Assembly (NCBI GenBank): GCA_910587515.1
Contig: CAJULW010000022.1
Coordinates: 1 to 26,873, forward strand
Source of the DNA: an uncultured Duncaniella sp.
Lineage (GTDB): Bacteria; Bacteroidota; Bacteroidia; Bacteroidales; Muribaculaceae
Length of the DNA: 26,873 bases
Direction of reading: 5' to 3'
Shown one piece after another: positions 7,697-15,588 of the stretch. The notes below the pieces were generated by a model, which did no database searches, was not told the DNA's origin, and was given only the letters and a program-made list of their open reading frames with translations. The position numbers and the translations under genes were made by a program. Within the stretch, counting starts at the first letter, position 1, and each line of letters begins with the position of its first letter.

Positions 7697-7731
7697 TATC
7701 TATCGGTAGTATGTATAACTCCCGATAGATA
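7697..7731. repeat. Inverted repeat downstream of the tRNA terminator
   Basis: TATCTATCGG (7697-7706) and CCGATAGATA (7722-7731) are perfect 10-base inverted arms around a 15-base loop. Neither strand has an adjacent T-run, so it is not an obvious intrinsic terminator. It lies in the convergent space between the tRNA gene and the TlpA-like gene. Confidence 0.6.
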
Positions 7732-7847
7732 CGATAAAAACATTGTTTGCGTTGTGTGTAACACAATACATTAAAAGGCTGTAATGCTATTAGGATGCGT
7801 CGCTGTGTCCGGTGGGGATATCGGAACCGTGATTAAAGAGAGGCCGT

Positions 7848-9044
7848 TTAATTTGTCGATGCTGGCTCTTTTGAGACTTCTTTGAAAGATGCTTCAATTA
7901 TACCAGGACCCCAGCCTGACCATTTCTTAAGAAGTTTGCGATCCGGCCCGAAGATAAAAAATGTCGGATAGCTGGTGACCCCATATTTAAGGCAAGATAC
8001 GCTGCTTGCGCCTTTGCCGTCCCATATTGTAGGCCATGTGGCTTTGTCTATTTCATGGGTGCGTTCCATTCTTTTGCGGTCATCCTCAACAGAAAAACTT
8101 ACGAAAAAGACACTGTCGCCATACTTGCTTAGAAATTCGGGTATTTCCTCCTTTGCGGCGCGTCGGCAGGCTCCGCAGCCTAATGAGTTGAAATCTACGA
8201 TTATGTATGGAGTGGTAAATTGAGATAGTTGTATGGGCGAGCCATCAATATTTTCACCGGACAGATCGTAGGATTCAATCGGATCGCCTATTTCAATAAT
8301 TTTATTCGAGATGAGCTGTTCTAAGAATTTGACTTCTGGCGATTGCCTGAGATGATCGGGGATACGGCTGTTTAGGGCGTTCAACTCATCATGGGTGAAA
8401 TTTTTATATTGCCAGCTAAGGTAGGATAGTGCGTCAAGGGAATTCGGGTTGTCAGATATATATCTGTGTAGTGTTTCGTTATGTTCTTTCTGCAGGGATA
8501 AGATGTTTTTCATTAAGCTTGAATGAATGGCTTGTGTGGCGGAGTCCATTTTTATAGGTTCGCCTGGCTTGGAAATGAATTTTTTTCCGAGTTCTTTGAT
8601 TTGATTGTTTAATTGCCTACGTTGTAATGTGTTTTCCCAATAATATCTGTCAAATTCCATGCGGGCTTTATCCCATGGGGCACCGGAAAAACTTAAGCTG
8701 TCGGGGGCAAAACCGTCGCGATGGGATATTATATTGTGCTTTATCCCGTTTCCTCCGTGGAAACTTATGTAGAAACGGTCTTTGCTGTCGTCAGGGTTCT
8801 TACCTATGAGGTATAAATGTACAGGGTAATTTTCTTTTATGTCAAGTTCGAAATGAAGTTTGCCGTTTGATGTCAGTACCTTCTGTTTATATTTGTTGTT
8901 GTCGCTGCCAAGTGTGAACCGTACACTGTCAGGCATGTTCCGGAATTGAACGTCAAGAGTATAGTTGTATTCGTGTGACACAGCCGATATGGACATGGCT
9001 GTGCAGAGTGAAGCGATGGCTATAAGTACGGATTTAAGTTTCAT
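7848..9044 (-). CDS. TlpA-like thioredoxin-fold lipid/periplasmic disulfide oxidoreductase with N-terminal DUF4369-type domain
   Basis: This 398-residue exported protein starts with a signal peptide (LKSVLIAIASLCTAMSISA). Residues 25-125 form a beta-rich region of the DUF4369 type, with the pattern YTLDVQFRNMPDSVRFTLG. A helical linker follows at about 130-250. The C-terminal thioredoxin domain starts near residue 258, with the redox motif CGAC at 290-293 inside DFNSLGCGACRRAAKEEIPE and the cis-proline loop GVTSYPTFFIFG. Such proteins reduce or isomerise disulfides in the periplasm of Bacteroidota; the partner is unknown. Usual family members have CxPC, so alanine in place of proline is a variation that could shift the redox potential. 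No lipobox cysteine is present at the cleavage site. It is probably a single-gene unit with its own promoter. Confidence 0.88.
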   Translation of the reverse strand: MKLKSVLIAIASLCTAMSISAVSHEYNYTLDVQFRNMPDSVRFTLGSDNNKYKQKVLTSNGKLHFELDIKENYPVHLYLIGKNPDDSKDRFYISFHGGNGIKHNIISHRDGFAPDSLSFSGAPWDKARMEFDRYYWENTLQRRQLNNQIKELGKKFISKPGEPIKMDSATQAIHSSLMKNILSLQKEHNETLHRYISDNPNSLDALSYLSWQYKNFTHDELNALNSRIPDHLRQSPEVKFLEQLISNKIIEIGDPIESYDLSGENIDGSPIQLSQFTTPYIIVDFNSLGCGACRRAAKEEIPEFLSKYGDSVFFVSFSVEDDRKRMERTHEIDKATWPTIWDGKGASSVSCLKYGVTSYPTFFIFGPDRKLLKKWSGWGPGIIEASFKEVSKEPASTN

Positions 9045-9081
9045 GGTCGTGTCAGGAATGTATTTTTTAAGGTGAATGCTG

Positions 9082-9089
9082 CAAATTTA
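9082..9089 (-). promoter_or_regulatory. Candidate -7 box for the TlpA-like gene
   Basis: Minus-strand TAAATTTG, followed by CAGCATT. Initiation near 9076 would give a leader of about 30 bases. The -33 position is only T-rich, so support is partial. Confidence 0.4.
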
Positions 9090-9197
9090 CAAATATTCAG
9101 AGATATTAAAAAAATTGAAGGTTAAATTTCGATTTTGGGTTTTATTGATATGACATATATGTTTTGTGATTATGTTTGTTCCCGATTTGCAAAATTA

Positions 9198-9234
9198 TAC
9201 GGTCCCGGAGTAATGGCTGTTCTCCGGGACCGTA
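9198..9234 (-). terminator. Rho-independent terminator downstream of udp
   Basis: TACGGTCCCGGAG (9198-9210) and CTCCGGGACCGTA (9222-9234) form a perfect 13-bp GC-rich stem with an 11-base loop. On the minus strand it is followed by TAATTTTG, giving a weak U-tract. It lies about 36 bases after the udp stop codon. Confidence 0.75.
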
Positions 9235-9270
9235 AGAGTATATTTAGCGGTGTTTTACCTCGCGTTTTGG

Positions 9271-10146
9271 TCAGATACGTTCAAGTACTGTAGCGACAAG
9301 ATCTTGTACGGCTGTTTTATAGTTCGGGTTGGCGTCGTTGTTCATGCGGTTGGCAATGATCGAGCATACTGTCATGGCGCGGTGTCCCATCAGGCGTCCG
9401 AGGCCTTGCAGCGGGGCTGACTCCATTTCGTAGTTAGTGATTTTACGTCCGTTGTGACGGAAGTTTTCAATTCTGTGGTTCAGGTCGGGATTGGCTAATG
9501 AAAGTCTCAGTTCGCGTCCTTGTGGTCCGTAGAATCCGACTGCGGAGATCGTGTTGCCTCGAACCATGTCGTCTTGTCCTATTTGGTTGACAAGATCTTT
9601 GTCAGCGTCGACAATGTACGGTTTTGCCCAAAGAGGATTCCAACCTACTGATTCGCAGAAATCTTGTTCGAAATCAATGTCTGCTATTTCGTTTCGGTCG
9701 GCATAATAGTTAAGGACTCCGTCGAATCCGATGGCTTTTTCTGCAATGACGGGTGTCCCGAGTTTTAGTTCCGGTTGCAGGGCTCCAGATGTGCCTATAC
9801 GTACGAGTGTCAGCTGTCGTTTGTGGTCTTTGACTTCTCGGGTCTTGAAATCTACGTTTGCAAGAGCGTCAAGTTCATTTATCACAATGTCTATGTTGTC
9901 GGGGCCTATGCCGTGTGAAAGGCACATTATAGGTTTTCCGTTGTATGTACCTCCGATGGTATGGAATTCTCTTGACGATACCTCAAAATCTGTGGTGTCG
10001 AAAAAAGAGGCGACCATGTTGACACGTCCGGGGTCTCCTACCAGGATTACTCGGTCGGTGAGCTGTTCGGGACGCAGATGGAGATGAAATACGGAGCCAT
10101 CGGGGTTGATGATAAGTTCGGAGGGTGCTATGACTTTCTTTTCCAT
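9271..10146 (-). CDS. udp: Uridine phosphorylase / nucleoside phosphorylase
   Basis: This 291-residue PNP_UDP_1 family enzyme cleaves a nucleoside with phosphate to a base plus ribose-1-phosphate, feeding pyrimidine salvage. GDPGRV at residues 37-42 is the phosphate-binding loop. SHGIGPDN and RIGTSGAL form the active-site core. NYEMESA, with E240-M-E-S243, contacts the ribose hydroxyls. The GFYGPQGRE segment resembles the uracil-recognition region of uridine phosphorylases, so uridine is the likely substrate. Length is somewhat above E. coli Udp (253), as usual for Bacteroidota. It follows dprA by 87 bases and ends at a strong hairpin terminator, so it is probably the last gene of the run. 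Confidence 0.9.
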   Translation of the reverse strand: MEKKVIAPSELIINPDGSVFHLHLRPEQLTDRVILVGDPGRVNMVASFFDTTDFEVSSREFHTIGGTYNGKPIMCLSHGIGPDNIDIVINELDALANVDFKTREVKDHKRQLTLVRIGTSGALQPELKLGTPVIAEKAIGFDGVLNYYADRNEIADIDFEQDFCESVGWNPLWAKPYIVDADKDLVNQIGQDDMVRGNTISAVGFYGPQGRELRLSLANPDLNHRIENFRHNGRKITNYEMESAPLQGLGRLMGHRAMTVCSIIANRMNNDANPNYKTAVQDLVATVLERI

Positions 10147-10233
10147 GATAATATAAAGAGGTGTAAGATGATTACAGTTACTTAAATAACGTTTGTCGGT
10201 CGGGAGAGGTTCTTGTCGGTACGTGTCGTGAAT

Positions 10234-11343
10234 TTATTTCAATCGGTATCGGCCCCCGGGGATGTTAAGGATCACAGAGCGGAATTCCAGGTCGATAAGC
10301 ATGGCCATCAAGCGGGAGATGGGTATGTCGATTCTGCATGTCAGGTCTTGGATGGTCACTTCCCCACGGTCTGTCATTATATCGACAATGGCCTGTTCCT
10401 CTTCGGTGAGCACTTCAAAGAGCTGAGCCTGTATATCGGACGGTGTTGTCGTTGGCCATCTCATTTGAGTGGTCAGGTCGTTGGCCGATGTGATAAGTCC
10501 TGCGATATGATCAGCGATCAGGTGGTTGCATCCGGTTGAATATTTGTCTGACGTGCGGCCCGGAAGGGCAAACACGTCGCGATTGTATCCAGCGGCAAGA
10601 CGGGCTGTGACAAGCGCGCCTCCTTTCGCGGCCGATTCAGCGACGATGAGTGCATCGGACAATCCAGCGACGATGCGGTTTCGTGCAAGGAAATTTCCTT
10701 TGTGTATCACGGTCGTCGATTTGTAGTCTGTCAGGAGCATACCGTTGTTTCGGATCATTTCGACTGCCGCAGCCCGATGGGCTGACGGATAGATGGTGTT
10801 TAGGCCATGTGCGAGCACTGCGACTGTCGGGAGTCCGTGCTTTAGTGCGGCTCGGTGGGCAGCGATGTCTATTCCGTAGGCCAATCCGCTTATGATCACT
10901 GGTTTTTCAGGCAAGGTCGCTGCAAGGTCGCTGACAAGCTGTTCTACGAAGTCGTTCCCGTAGGCTGTCGCATGGCGTGTCCCTACGATGGAGATTATAT
11001 GTGAGTTGTTGAGATCGCAGTCCCCGAGTCCGTAGAGCATCAACGGTGCGTCTTCGCATTGAAGCAGCCGTTGCGGATATGTGTCATCTCTGAAATAGAG
11101 ACAACTGATAGAATTGTCTCTAACGAAAGATGTTTCCGTATGTGCTTGCTGTAGAGCTTCGTCGCGTATGGCAGAGCTGAACAGACGATTGCGGAAGCCC
11201 ATGATCGCCGACAATCGGGATTCGGATAACGAGAAAAAATCTTTTTCCGATCCTGTGCGGCTGAGGATTGCCTCCGCAAGTTGCGGGGTGAGTGAACGCA
11301 GGGACGAAAACGCTATCCGATAAGCAAGATTGTCGTGATCCAT
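10234..11343 (-). CDS. dprA: DNA-processing protein DprA (Smf)
   Basis: This 369-residue protein binds incoming single-stranded DNA and loads RecA during natural transformation. The Rossmann-like SMF domain occupies the middle of the protein: SIVGTRHATAYG, VIISGLAYGIDIAAHRAAL, TVAVLAHGLNTIYPSAHR, GNFLARNRIVAGLSDALIV, ESAAKGGALVTARLAAGYNRDVFALPG. The C-terminal 65 residues form the winged-helix domain (LTEEEQAIVDIM to PGGRYRLK). The N-terminal 60 residues look like the helix-hairpin-helix region. I chose the ATG at 11343, which begins MDHDNLAYRIAFSSL and leaves 16 bases after the thioesterase stop; the upstream ATG at 11388 would overlap that gene and add 15 unlikely residues. No other competence gene is in the window. 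Confidence 0.95.
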   Translation of the reverse strand: MDHDNLAYRIAFSSLRSLTPQLAEAILSRTGSEKDFFSLSESRLSAIMGFRNRLFSSAIRDEALQQAHTETSFVRDNSISCLYFRDDTYPQRLLQCEDAPLMLYGLGDCDLNNSHIISIVGTRHATAYGNDFVEQLVSDLAATLPEKPVIISGLAYGIDIAAHRAALKHGLPTVAVLAHGLNTIYPSAHRAAAVEMIRNNGMLLTDYKSTTVIHKGNFLARNRIVAGLSDALIVAESAAKGGALVTARLAAGYNRDVFALPGRTSDKYSTGCNHLIADHIAGLITSANDLTTQMRWPTTTPSDIQAQLFEVLTEEEQAIVDIMTDRGEVTIQDLTCRIDIPISRLMAMLIDLEFRSVILNIPGGRYRLK

Positions 11344-11359
11344 AATGATTCTAAGTGAT

Positions 11360-11758
11360 TCAGAGATATTGGCTAAAGGCAGATGCAAGAAGGTCGCCGC
11401 GCGACAGTCGACCTTCTTCCAGGCATACGACAGTGACGACAGCGTGTACGATATGTGTGCCGTTGGTTGCGTTGAATATGTCTTGCACGAAGATAAAGCG
11501 CGCTCCTTTGCGTTCCATCCTCAGACATGACAGCATGGTTTCTCCAAGTGTAAGTGACGCAAGATATTCAATTTCTATTTTACGTACGACCGGGTCTAAT
11601 CCTTTTTCCTGCATTGCGCGAAATGATGTCCCGGCTTGTTCGCAAAAATCATGACGGGTTATTTCGAGATAATGCAGGTAGTTGGCATTGTTGACGATTC
11701 CTTGGGAATCGACCTCGTAGTCGCGTACCTTGATTTGTTGTTTGTATATATAGTCCAC
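11360..11758 (-). CDS. Acyl-CoA thioesterase, YbgC/4-hydroxybenzoyl-CoA thioesterase family (hotdog fold)
   Basis: This 132-residue single hotdog domain hydrolyses acyl-CoA thioesters. The signature RDYEVDSQGIVNNANYLHYLE at about 12-32 contains the catalytic aspartate (YEVDSQGIV), the GIVNNA turn and the Tyr-containing helix start. The RFIFVQDIFN strand lies further on. Length and layout are normal for the family. It sits between an acyl-CoA synthetase (81 bases upstream) and dprA (16 bases downstream), so it may remove acyl chains from CoA made by the synthetase. The acyl-chain preference is not predictable. A YbgC-type role in phospholipid metabolism is the alternative, but no Tol-Pal genes are nearby. 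Confidence 0.9.
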   Translation of the reverse strand: MDYIYKQQIKVRDYEVDSQGIVNNANYLHYLEITRHDFCEQAGTSFRAMQEKGLDPVVRKIEIEYLASLTLGETMLSCLRMERKGARFIFVQDIFNATNGTHIVHAVVTVVCLEEGRLSRGDLLASAFSQYL

Positions 11759-11839
11759 GGTTTTTGGCGACGAGTTTTGGTTAAATAGTTGGATATGTAG
11801 GATATTTGCTCTGATTTCGGGCCATTGAACGGAGGATGA

Positions 11840-13507
11840 TCACGCGTTGTAAAGGTAGCGTTTGATCGAACGTTTGGGCGTTTTTTCAAATTCGTTGGCT
11901 ATCAGTTGGATGCGGTCGATTCTCTCGTAGGGGGCTACCAACCGGTTCAGGTCGGTGCGTACTTGCTCCATGTGTTTCGGTAGACTTTCGTTTGATACTT
12001 TGTCGCGATCCATAGCTTCATAGTCGGGGTATACGAGGGCGACGAGGTGTTTGCCTCGCTCTACAATAAGGCTTTCGGATACGTATGGCATGTTGTTTAG
12101 TTTGGCTTCGATTTCTTCCGGGTAGATGTTTTGTCCGTTCGCTCCAAGGATCATAGTCTTGTATCTGCCACGGATGAATATGGTTCCGTCATCAGAAATT
12201 GTTCCCATATCTCCGGTGTGTAGCCATCCTTCGGCATCGAGGACTGCTGCAGTTGCGTCGGTGTTAAGAAAATATCCTTTCATTACGTTTTCTCCCCTGA
12301 CGCAGATTTCTCCAGGCTCGCTTGTCGGATTTTTGCTGCCGGCTATTTTGCTTTCCATTGTTGGGAGTGTGCGCCCAGATGATCCGGGGATGAATTGTCT
12401 CCAAGGGGTATAGCTGATAAGAGGCCCGCATTCTGTCATTCCGTATCCTACCGTGAATGGAAATTTTATGGAGTGCAGAAAGAGTTCCACTTCATGGTTT
12501 AACGGTGCGCCTCCGACAATGACTTCTTCGAATTGACCTCCGAGAGCCTCGATCAATTCATTGCGGATCTTACGGAATATCAGTGTCTTCAATCCGGGAA
12601 TTTTTAATGCGCGTCTGATAGATGACTTTTTTATGATAGGACGTAGTTTGTTCCGGTATATTTTTTCAAGAATCAACGGAACACAGATTATAAGATTGGG
12701 TTTTACCTCTGCAAATGCTTTGAGAAGAAGTTTGGGTGTTGGCAGTTTGCCCAATATGGTGACGTGGGTTCCGACCGCGAGTGGGACAAGCATATCGAAG
12801 GCGCATCCGTATGCGTGCGCCAACGGCAGGAAGGACAGTGCGCGCGAGCCGCGATAGTGTAGGTGGGATCCTATGCCGAAACGGACATTGCCTCCAAGAT
12901 TTCGAAGGTTAAGCATGACTCCTTTTGAGAATCCTGTAGTGCCGGACGTATAGTTGATTTCGGCAAGAGACTCTTCACTGATTTCCGGATAGTTGATGTC
13001 TGCGGTCGTGAAGCCGTGGGGGTATTTACGGCGCATTTTTTCCGGAAGTCGCGAGAGAAATTTTTCGGCTTTTCGATTTGCCACAGGATGTTCCGCCAAT
13101 ACCTGTCTTCGGTCAAGAGACAATACGGCTTTGACGGAAGGGATTTTTTCAAATTCCATTTCATCAAAAATGCTTTCGTTGATGAAAAGCATGACGCTTT
13201 GGGAGTGATTGATGATGTGTTGTGCATCCTGTATATTGAAGTCGTGGAGTACCGGTACGATTACTGCTCCATATGTGATAGTTGCCATATATACCACGAC
13301 CCAAGAGAATGAATTCTTTCCCATGACTGCGATTTTGTCGCCCTGGCTGACTCCGCATTCTTTGTATAGAAGGTGTAGCGCTGCGATTCTTCTGGCTAAA
13401 TCTGCGTACGTCATGGCTTGTCCGGAGCCATATTCGCTGAGTGCGGGAAGGTCCCAGTTCTTACGGAAACTTGAAGCGTATATCTGGAGAAGATTTCTGT
13501 TGATCAT
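11840..13507 (-). CDS. AMP-dependent acyl-CoA synthetase (long-chain fatty-acid--CoA ligase type)
   Basis: This 555-residue adenylate-forming enzyme activates a carboxylic acid, most likely a fatty acid, to acyl-CoA through an acyl-AMP. Core motifs are complete: the nucleotide loop YTSGTTGFSKG (186-196), VGYGMTECGP, LHTGDMG, IFIRGRYKTMILGANGQNIY (hinge aspartate position occupied by Tyr-Lys), and the C-terminal TPKRSIKR with catalytic lysine, probably Lys549. There is no signal peptide, so it is cytoplasmic. The absence of a long insertion and the 555-residue length match the shorter Bacteroidota long-chain ligases. It is the first gene of a run with a thioesterase, dprA and udp, downstream of a 290-base spacer. 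An alternative substrate such as an aryl acid cannot be excluded. Confidence 0.93.
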   Translation of the reverse strand: MINRNLLQIYASSFRKNWDLPALSEYGSGQAMTYADLARRIAALHLLYKECGVSQGDKIAVMGKNSFSWVVVYMATITYGAVIVPVLHDFNIQDAQHIINHSQSVMLFINESIFDEMEFEKIPSVKAVLSLDRRQVLAEHPVANRKAEKFLSRLPEKMRRKYPHGFTTADINYPEISEESLAEINYTSGTTGFSKGVMLNLRNLGGNVRFGIGSHLHYRGSRALSFLPLAHAYGCAFDMLVPLAVGTHVTILGKLPTPKLLLKAFAEVKPNLIICVPLILEKIYRNKLRPIIKKSSIRRALKIPGLKTLIFRKIRNELIEALGGQFEEVIVGGAPLNHEVELFLHSIKFPFTVGYGMTECGPLISYTPWRQFIPGSSGRTLPTMESKIAGSKNPTSEPGEICVRGENVMKGYFLNTDATAAVLDAEGWLHTGDMGTISDDGTIFIRGRYKTMILGANGQNIYPEEIEAKLNNMPYVSESLIVERGKHLVALVYPDYEAMDRDKVSNESLPKHMEQVRTDLNRLVAPYERIDRIQLIANEFEKTPKRSIKRYLYNA

Positions 13508-13669
13508 AAAACTTGTCGGTATGTATGATTTGTCGATGTGTAATATGTTTGCTGTATGTGGCTAATCGAATAACACTGATTAACAAATCATTGTTTTGCG
13601 CATATTGTCTTCATTGGTGGTTTAATGGAGACGGATGTCAGGCTTTATAATCACAAAGTAACTAAAAAT

Positions 13670-13696
13670 CACCCGAATATGCAAATATGTCGGGTG
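13670..13696 (-). terminator. Second hairpin terminator between TPR gene and acyl-CoA synthetase
   Basis: CACCCGA (13670-13676) and TCGGGTG (13690-13696) pair perfectly, with ATAT repeats in the loop. On the minus strand the stem is followed by ATTTTTAG. It lies just behind a first terminator, so the two form a tandem set. Confidence 0.55.
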
Positions 13697-13722
13697 TTTG
13701 GCCGCAATGATAATATAAAATG

Positions 13723-13765
13723 AAAGCGGACTTGTGCGATATGTTATGACGCACAAGCCCGCTTT
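13723..13765 (-). terminator. Rho-independent terminator of the TPR gene
   Basis: AAAGCGGACTTGTGCG (13723-13738) and CGCACAAGCCCGCTTT (13750-13765) form a 16-bp stem. The single non-Watson-Crick position is an A-C mismatch if transcribed from the plus strand but a G-U pair from the minus strand. That asymmetry supports minus-strand use. The minus-strand tail is CATTTTATATT. Confidence 0.75.
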
Positions 13766-13798
13766 ATTTATAATTTCCGGTAAACCGGATTACCGATA

Positions 13799-15424
13799 TC
13801 AGAGTTTTTTCAAATATTCGCGGAGCGGTTCGTTTTCCGGATCTACTTCAAGCAGTTTCTCGAAATATACGCGAGCCTGTTCTTTGTCTCCTGCTTTCAG
13901 ATAGTAGTTAGCGATATTGTTGAACGCACTTCTGTATGCGTCGGCATACTTTGTTTTGTTTTCGGGGTTTTCATCGTATGCCGCGAGCATCTGTTGGTAT
14001 GTTTCCACGAGTTCGGGTGATATCTCCGCTCCGTCGCGTACCATCATCAATGTCGCTTTGTTGCGGTAAAGCGGTCCTTTGTTCGCGGCTGATTCGATTG
14101 CCATATCGACATATTTGATTCCGTTGTTTGCGGCTTCAACTCGTTCGGGAGAACCTTCAGGCAGTGATACGCCAAGGTTTTTGTAACGGTTTGAAAGGAT
14201 GAAATAGTCATTAAGTGAAGCGTCGCCTGCGTCAACAAATTTCTGCATGAACTCAACAGCTTTCTGATAGTTTTCAAGGGCTGTATACATAGAAGAGATA
14301 TTGGCAAGTATCTGCTTGTTCTTTTCAGGGTTGAGTTCGTATGCTTTGGTGTATGCATCGATGGCTTCCTGCGGACGATTTAGTTCTGCGAGAACGTCGC
14401 CATAGGTGGTGTAGTCTGTGGCGGTGAATTTTGCATTGACATGGGAGAAGAGTTTTTTCGCGGCTTCTTCCGCTCCGGCATAATCTTTGAGGGCTGCTTT
14501 GTTGAGCATTACCATGCGCTGCATATATTCGTTTTCCGGGTCTTTGGCAAGAACCTGATTTGACACATCAAGGGATTCCTGATATTTTTTTCCGAAGTAC
14601 AGTAGCCCTGAGTAGCGTTGTTCGTCACCCTGGAAGTGGTTGGGGTTTTTAATGTATTTGCCGTATTGTTCAGCAGCTTTGGTGAATTGATTTCCGTCGT
14701 AGTACTTTTCGGCAAGCTCGCTTTGCGCCAGTGCGGATGTCGGTAGTTTTTCGTTGAGTTCTACGAGTTTTCCGATAGCGAAATCAGCGTTGGCTTTGTT
14801 GTATAGGTTCGCGTATTTTACGTAGGCCTCCGGATTTACGTTTCCGCTTTCTTCATCATATATCATCGCTTGTTCATATAGACCTGCTGCGCGGCCGACA
14901 TCGGATGTTTTCACCATGTCTCCTTGAAGGATATAGATTTGGGGTTCTTTGTTTTTAGATGCTTTCATGCCGTTTGAGATCTGCTTGTCGATTTCTTTGG
15001 CGTATGCTGTCGGATCGACATTAAAGTATGCGCGTGCTATAGCCGCCATTACGGCCGCATCTTTTTTATTGCCTTCAAGAGCTTGTTTGAATAAGCGTTC
15101 TGCTTCTGATTTATTGCCGTTTTTAAGAGCGATCTCTCCAAGACCGACATAGTTGTATCCATAAGACGGGTTAGCCTGTACACCTTTGTTGAAGTTTTCA
15201 GATGCAGAGGTGGTATTGCCTTCACGCATGTCGAGAGATCCGAGATAGAAATAAGATACGGCCTTGTCAGTTGACGGGTCGTTAAGAGTCTTCTCAAGGA
15301 TTGTTTTTGCCTTGTCGAAACGGTCAGCGTTGTAATAATCAACACCGTCCTGATAGCCGCCCTGGGCGGAAGCGGCGATGGCGAACCCTCCGATGACGAG
15401 GGAGAAGATGGTACGGAATTTCAT
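13799..15424 (-). CDS. Exported tetratricopeptide-repeat protein
   Basis: This 541-residue protein has a cleavable signal peptide (FRTIFSLVIGGFAIAASAQ, cleavage after ASA), so it is periplasmic or membrane-associated. The rest is built of TPR helix pairs. Clear repeats include DKAVSYFYLGSLDMREGNTT, YNYVGLGEIALKNGNKSEA, NRPQEAIDAYTKAYELNPEK and GDKEQARVYFEKLLEVDPEN, with the usual small-residue pattern and PEN/P caps. No enzymatic domain is visible. TPR arrays scaffold protein-protein contacts. It follows the PstS-like lipoprotein on the same strand after 164 bases that contain a hairpin. In Bacteroidota I recall this pair near ExbB/ExbD/TonB genes, which suggests an envelope energy-transduction context, but those genes are not in the window. 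Confidence 0.9.
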   Translation of the reverse strand: MKFRTIFSLVIGGFAIAASAQGGYQDGVDYYNADRFDKAKTILEKTLNDPSTDKAVSYFYLGSLDMREGNTTSASENFNKGVQANPSYGYNYVGLGEIALKNGNKSEAERLFKQALEGNKKDAAVMAAIARAYFNVDPTAYAKEIDKQISNGMKASKNKEPQIYILQGDMVKTSDVGRAAGLYEQAMIYDEESGNVNPEAYVKYANLYNKANADFAIGKLVELNEKLPTSALAQSELAEKYYDGNQFTKAAEQYGKYIKNPNHFQGDEQRYSGLLYFGKKYQESLDVSNQVLAKDPENEYMQRMVMLNKAALKDYAGAEEAAKKLFSHVNAKFTATDYTTYGDVLAELNRPQEAIDAYTKAYELNPEKNKQILANISSMYTALENYQKAVEFMQKFVDAGDASLNDYFILSNRYKNLGVSLPEGSPERVEAANNGIKYVDMAIESAANKGPLYRNKATLMMVRDGAEISPELVETYQQMLAAYDENPENKTKYADAYRSAFNNIANYYLKAGDKEQARVYFEKLLEVDPENEPLREYLKKL

Positions 15425-15544
15425 GTTGTTGGTTTACTATGATTTAGTTTTTAATTATTTGTGATTTTGCGTTTGTCGATGGTTTTAATGACATACGATG
15501 TTTGCCAAGCCTATTATTAGGCTAACGAGGAAAAAACGGGTTTA

Positions 15545-15581
15545 TTTCCATTAATGAGAAATATGAGTTTCTCCATGGAAA
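15545..15581 (-). terminator. Intercistronic hairpin after the PstS-like gene
   Basis: The outer arms TTTCCAT (15545-15551) and ATGGAAA (15575-15581) enclose inner arms GAGAAA (15556-15561) and TTTCTC (15568-15573). On the minus strand it begins 7 bases after the PstS-like stop codon and is followed, after about 8 bases, by a run of six T. It may be a partial terminator or an mRNA-stability hairpin that lowers expression of the TPR gene relative to its upstream neighbour, or the reverse. Confidence 0.45.
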
Positions 15582-15588
15582 TGACCTG

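Noticed and set aside
11344..11388. Upstream in-frame start for dprA
   Set aside because: It lies inside the thioesterase gene, and the internal ATG at 11343 gives the usual DprA N-terminus.
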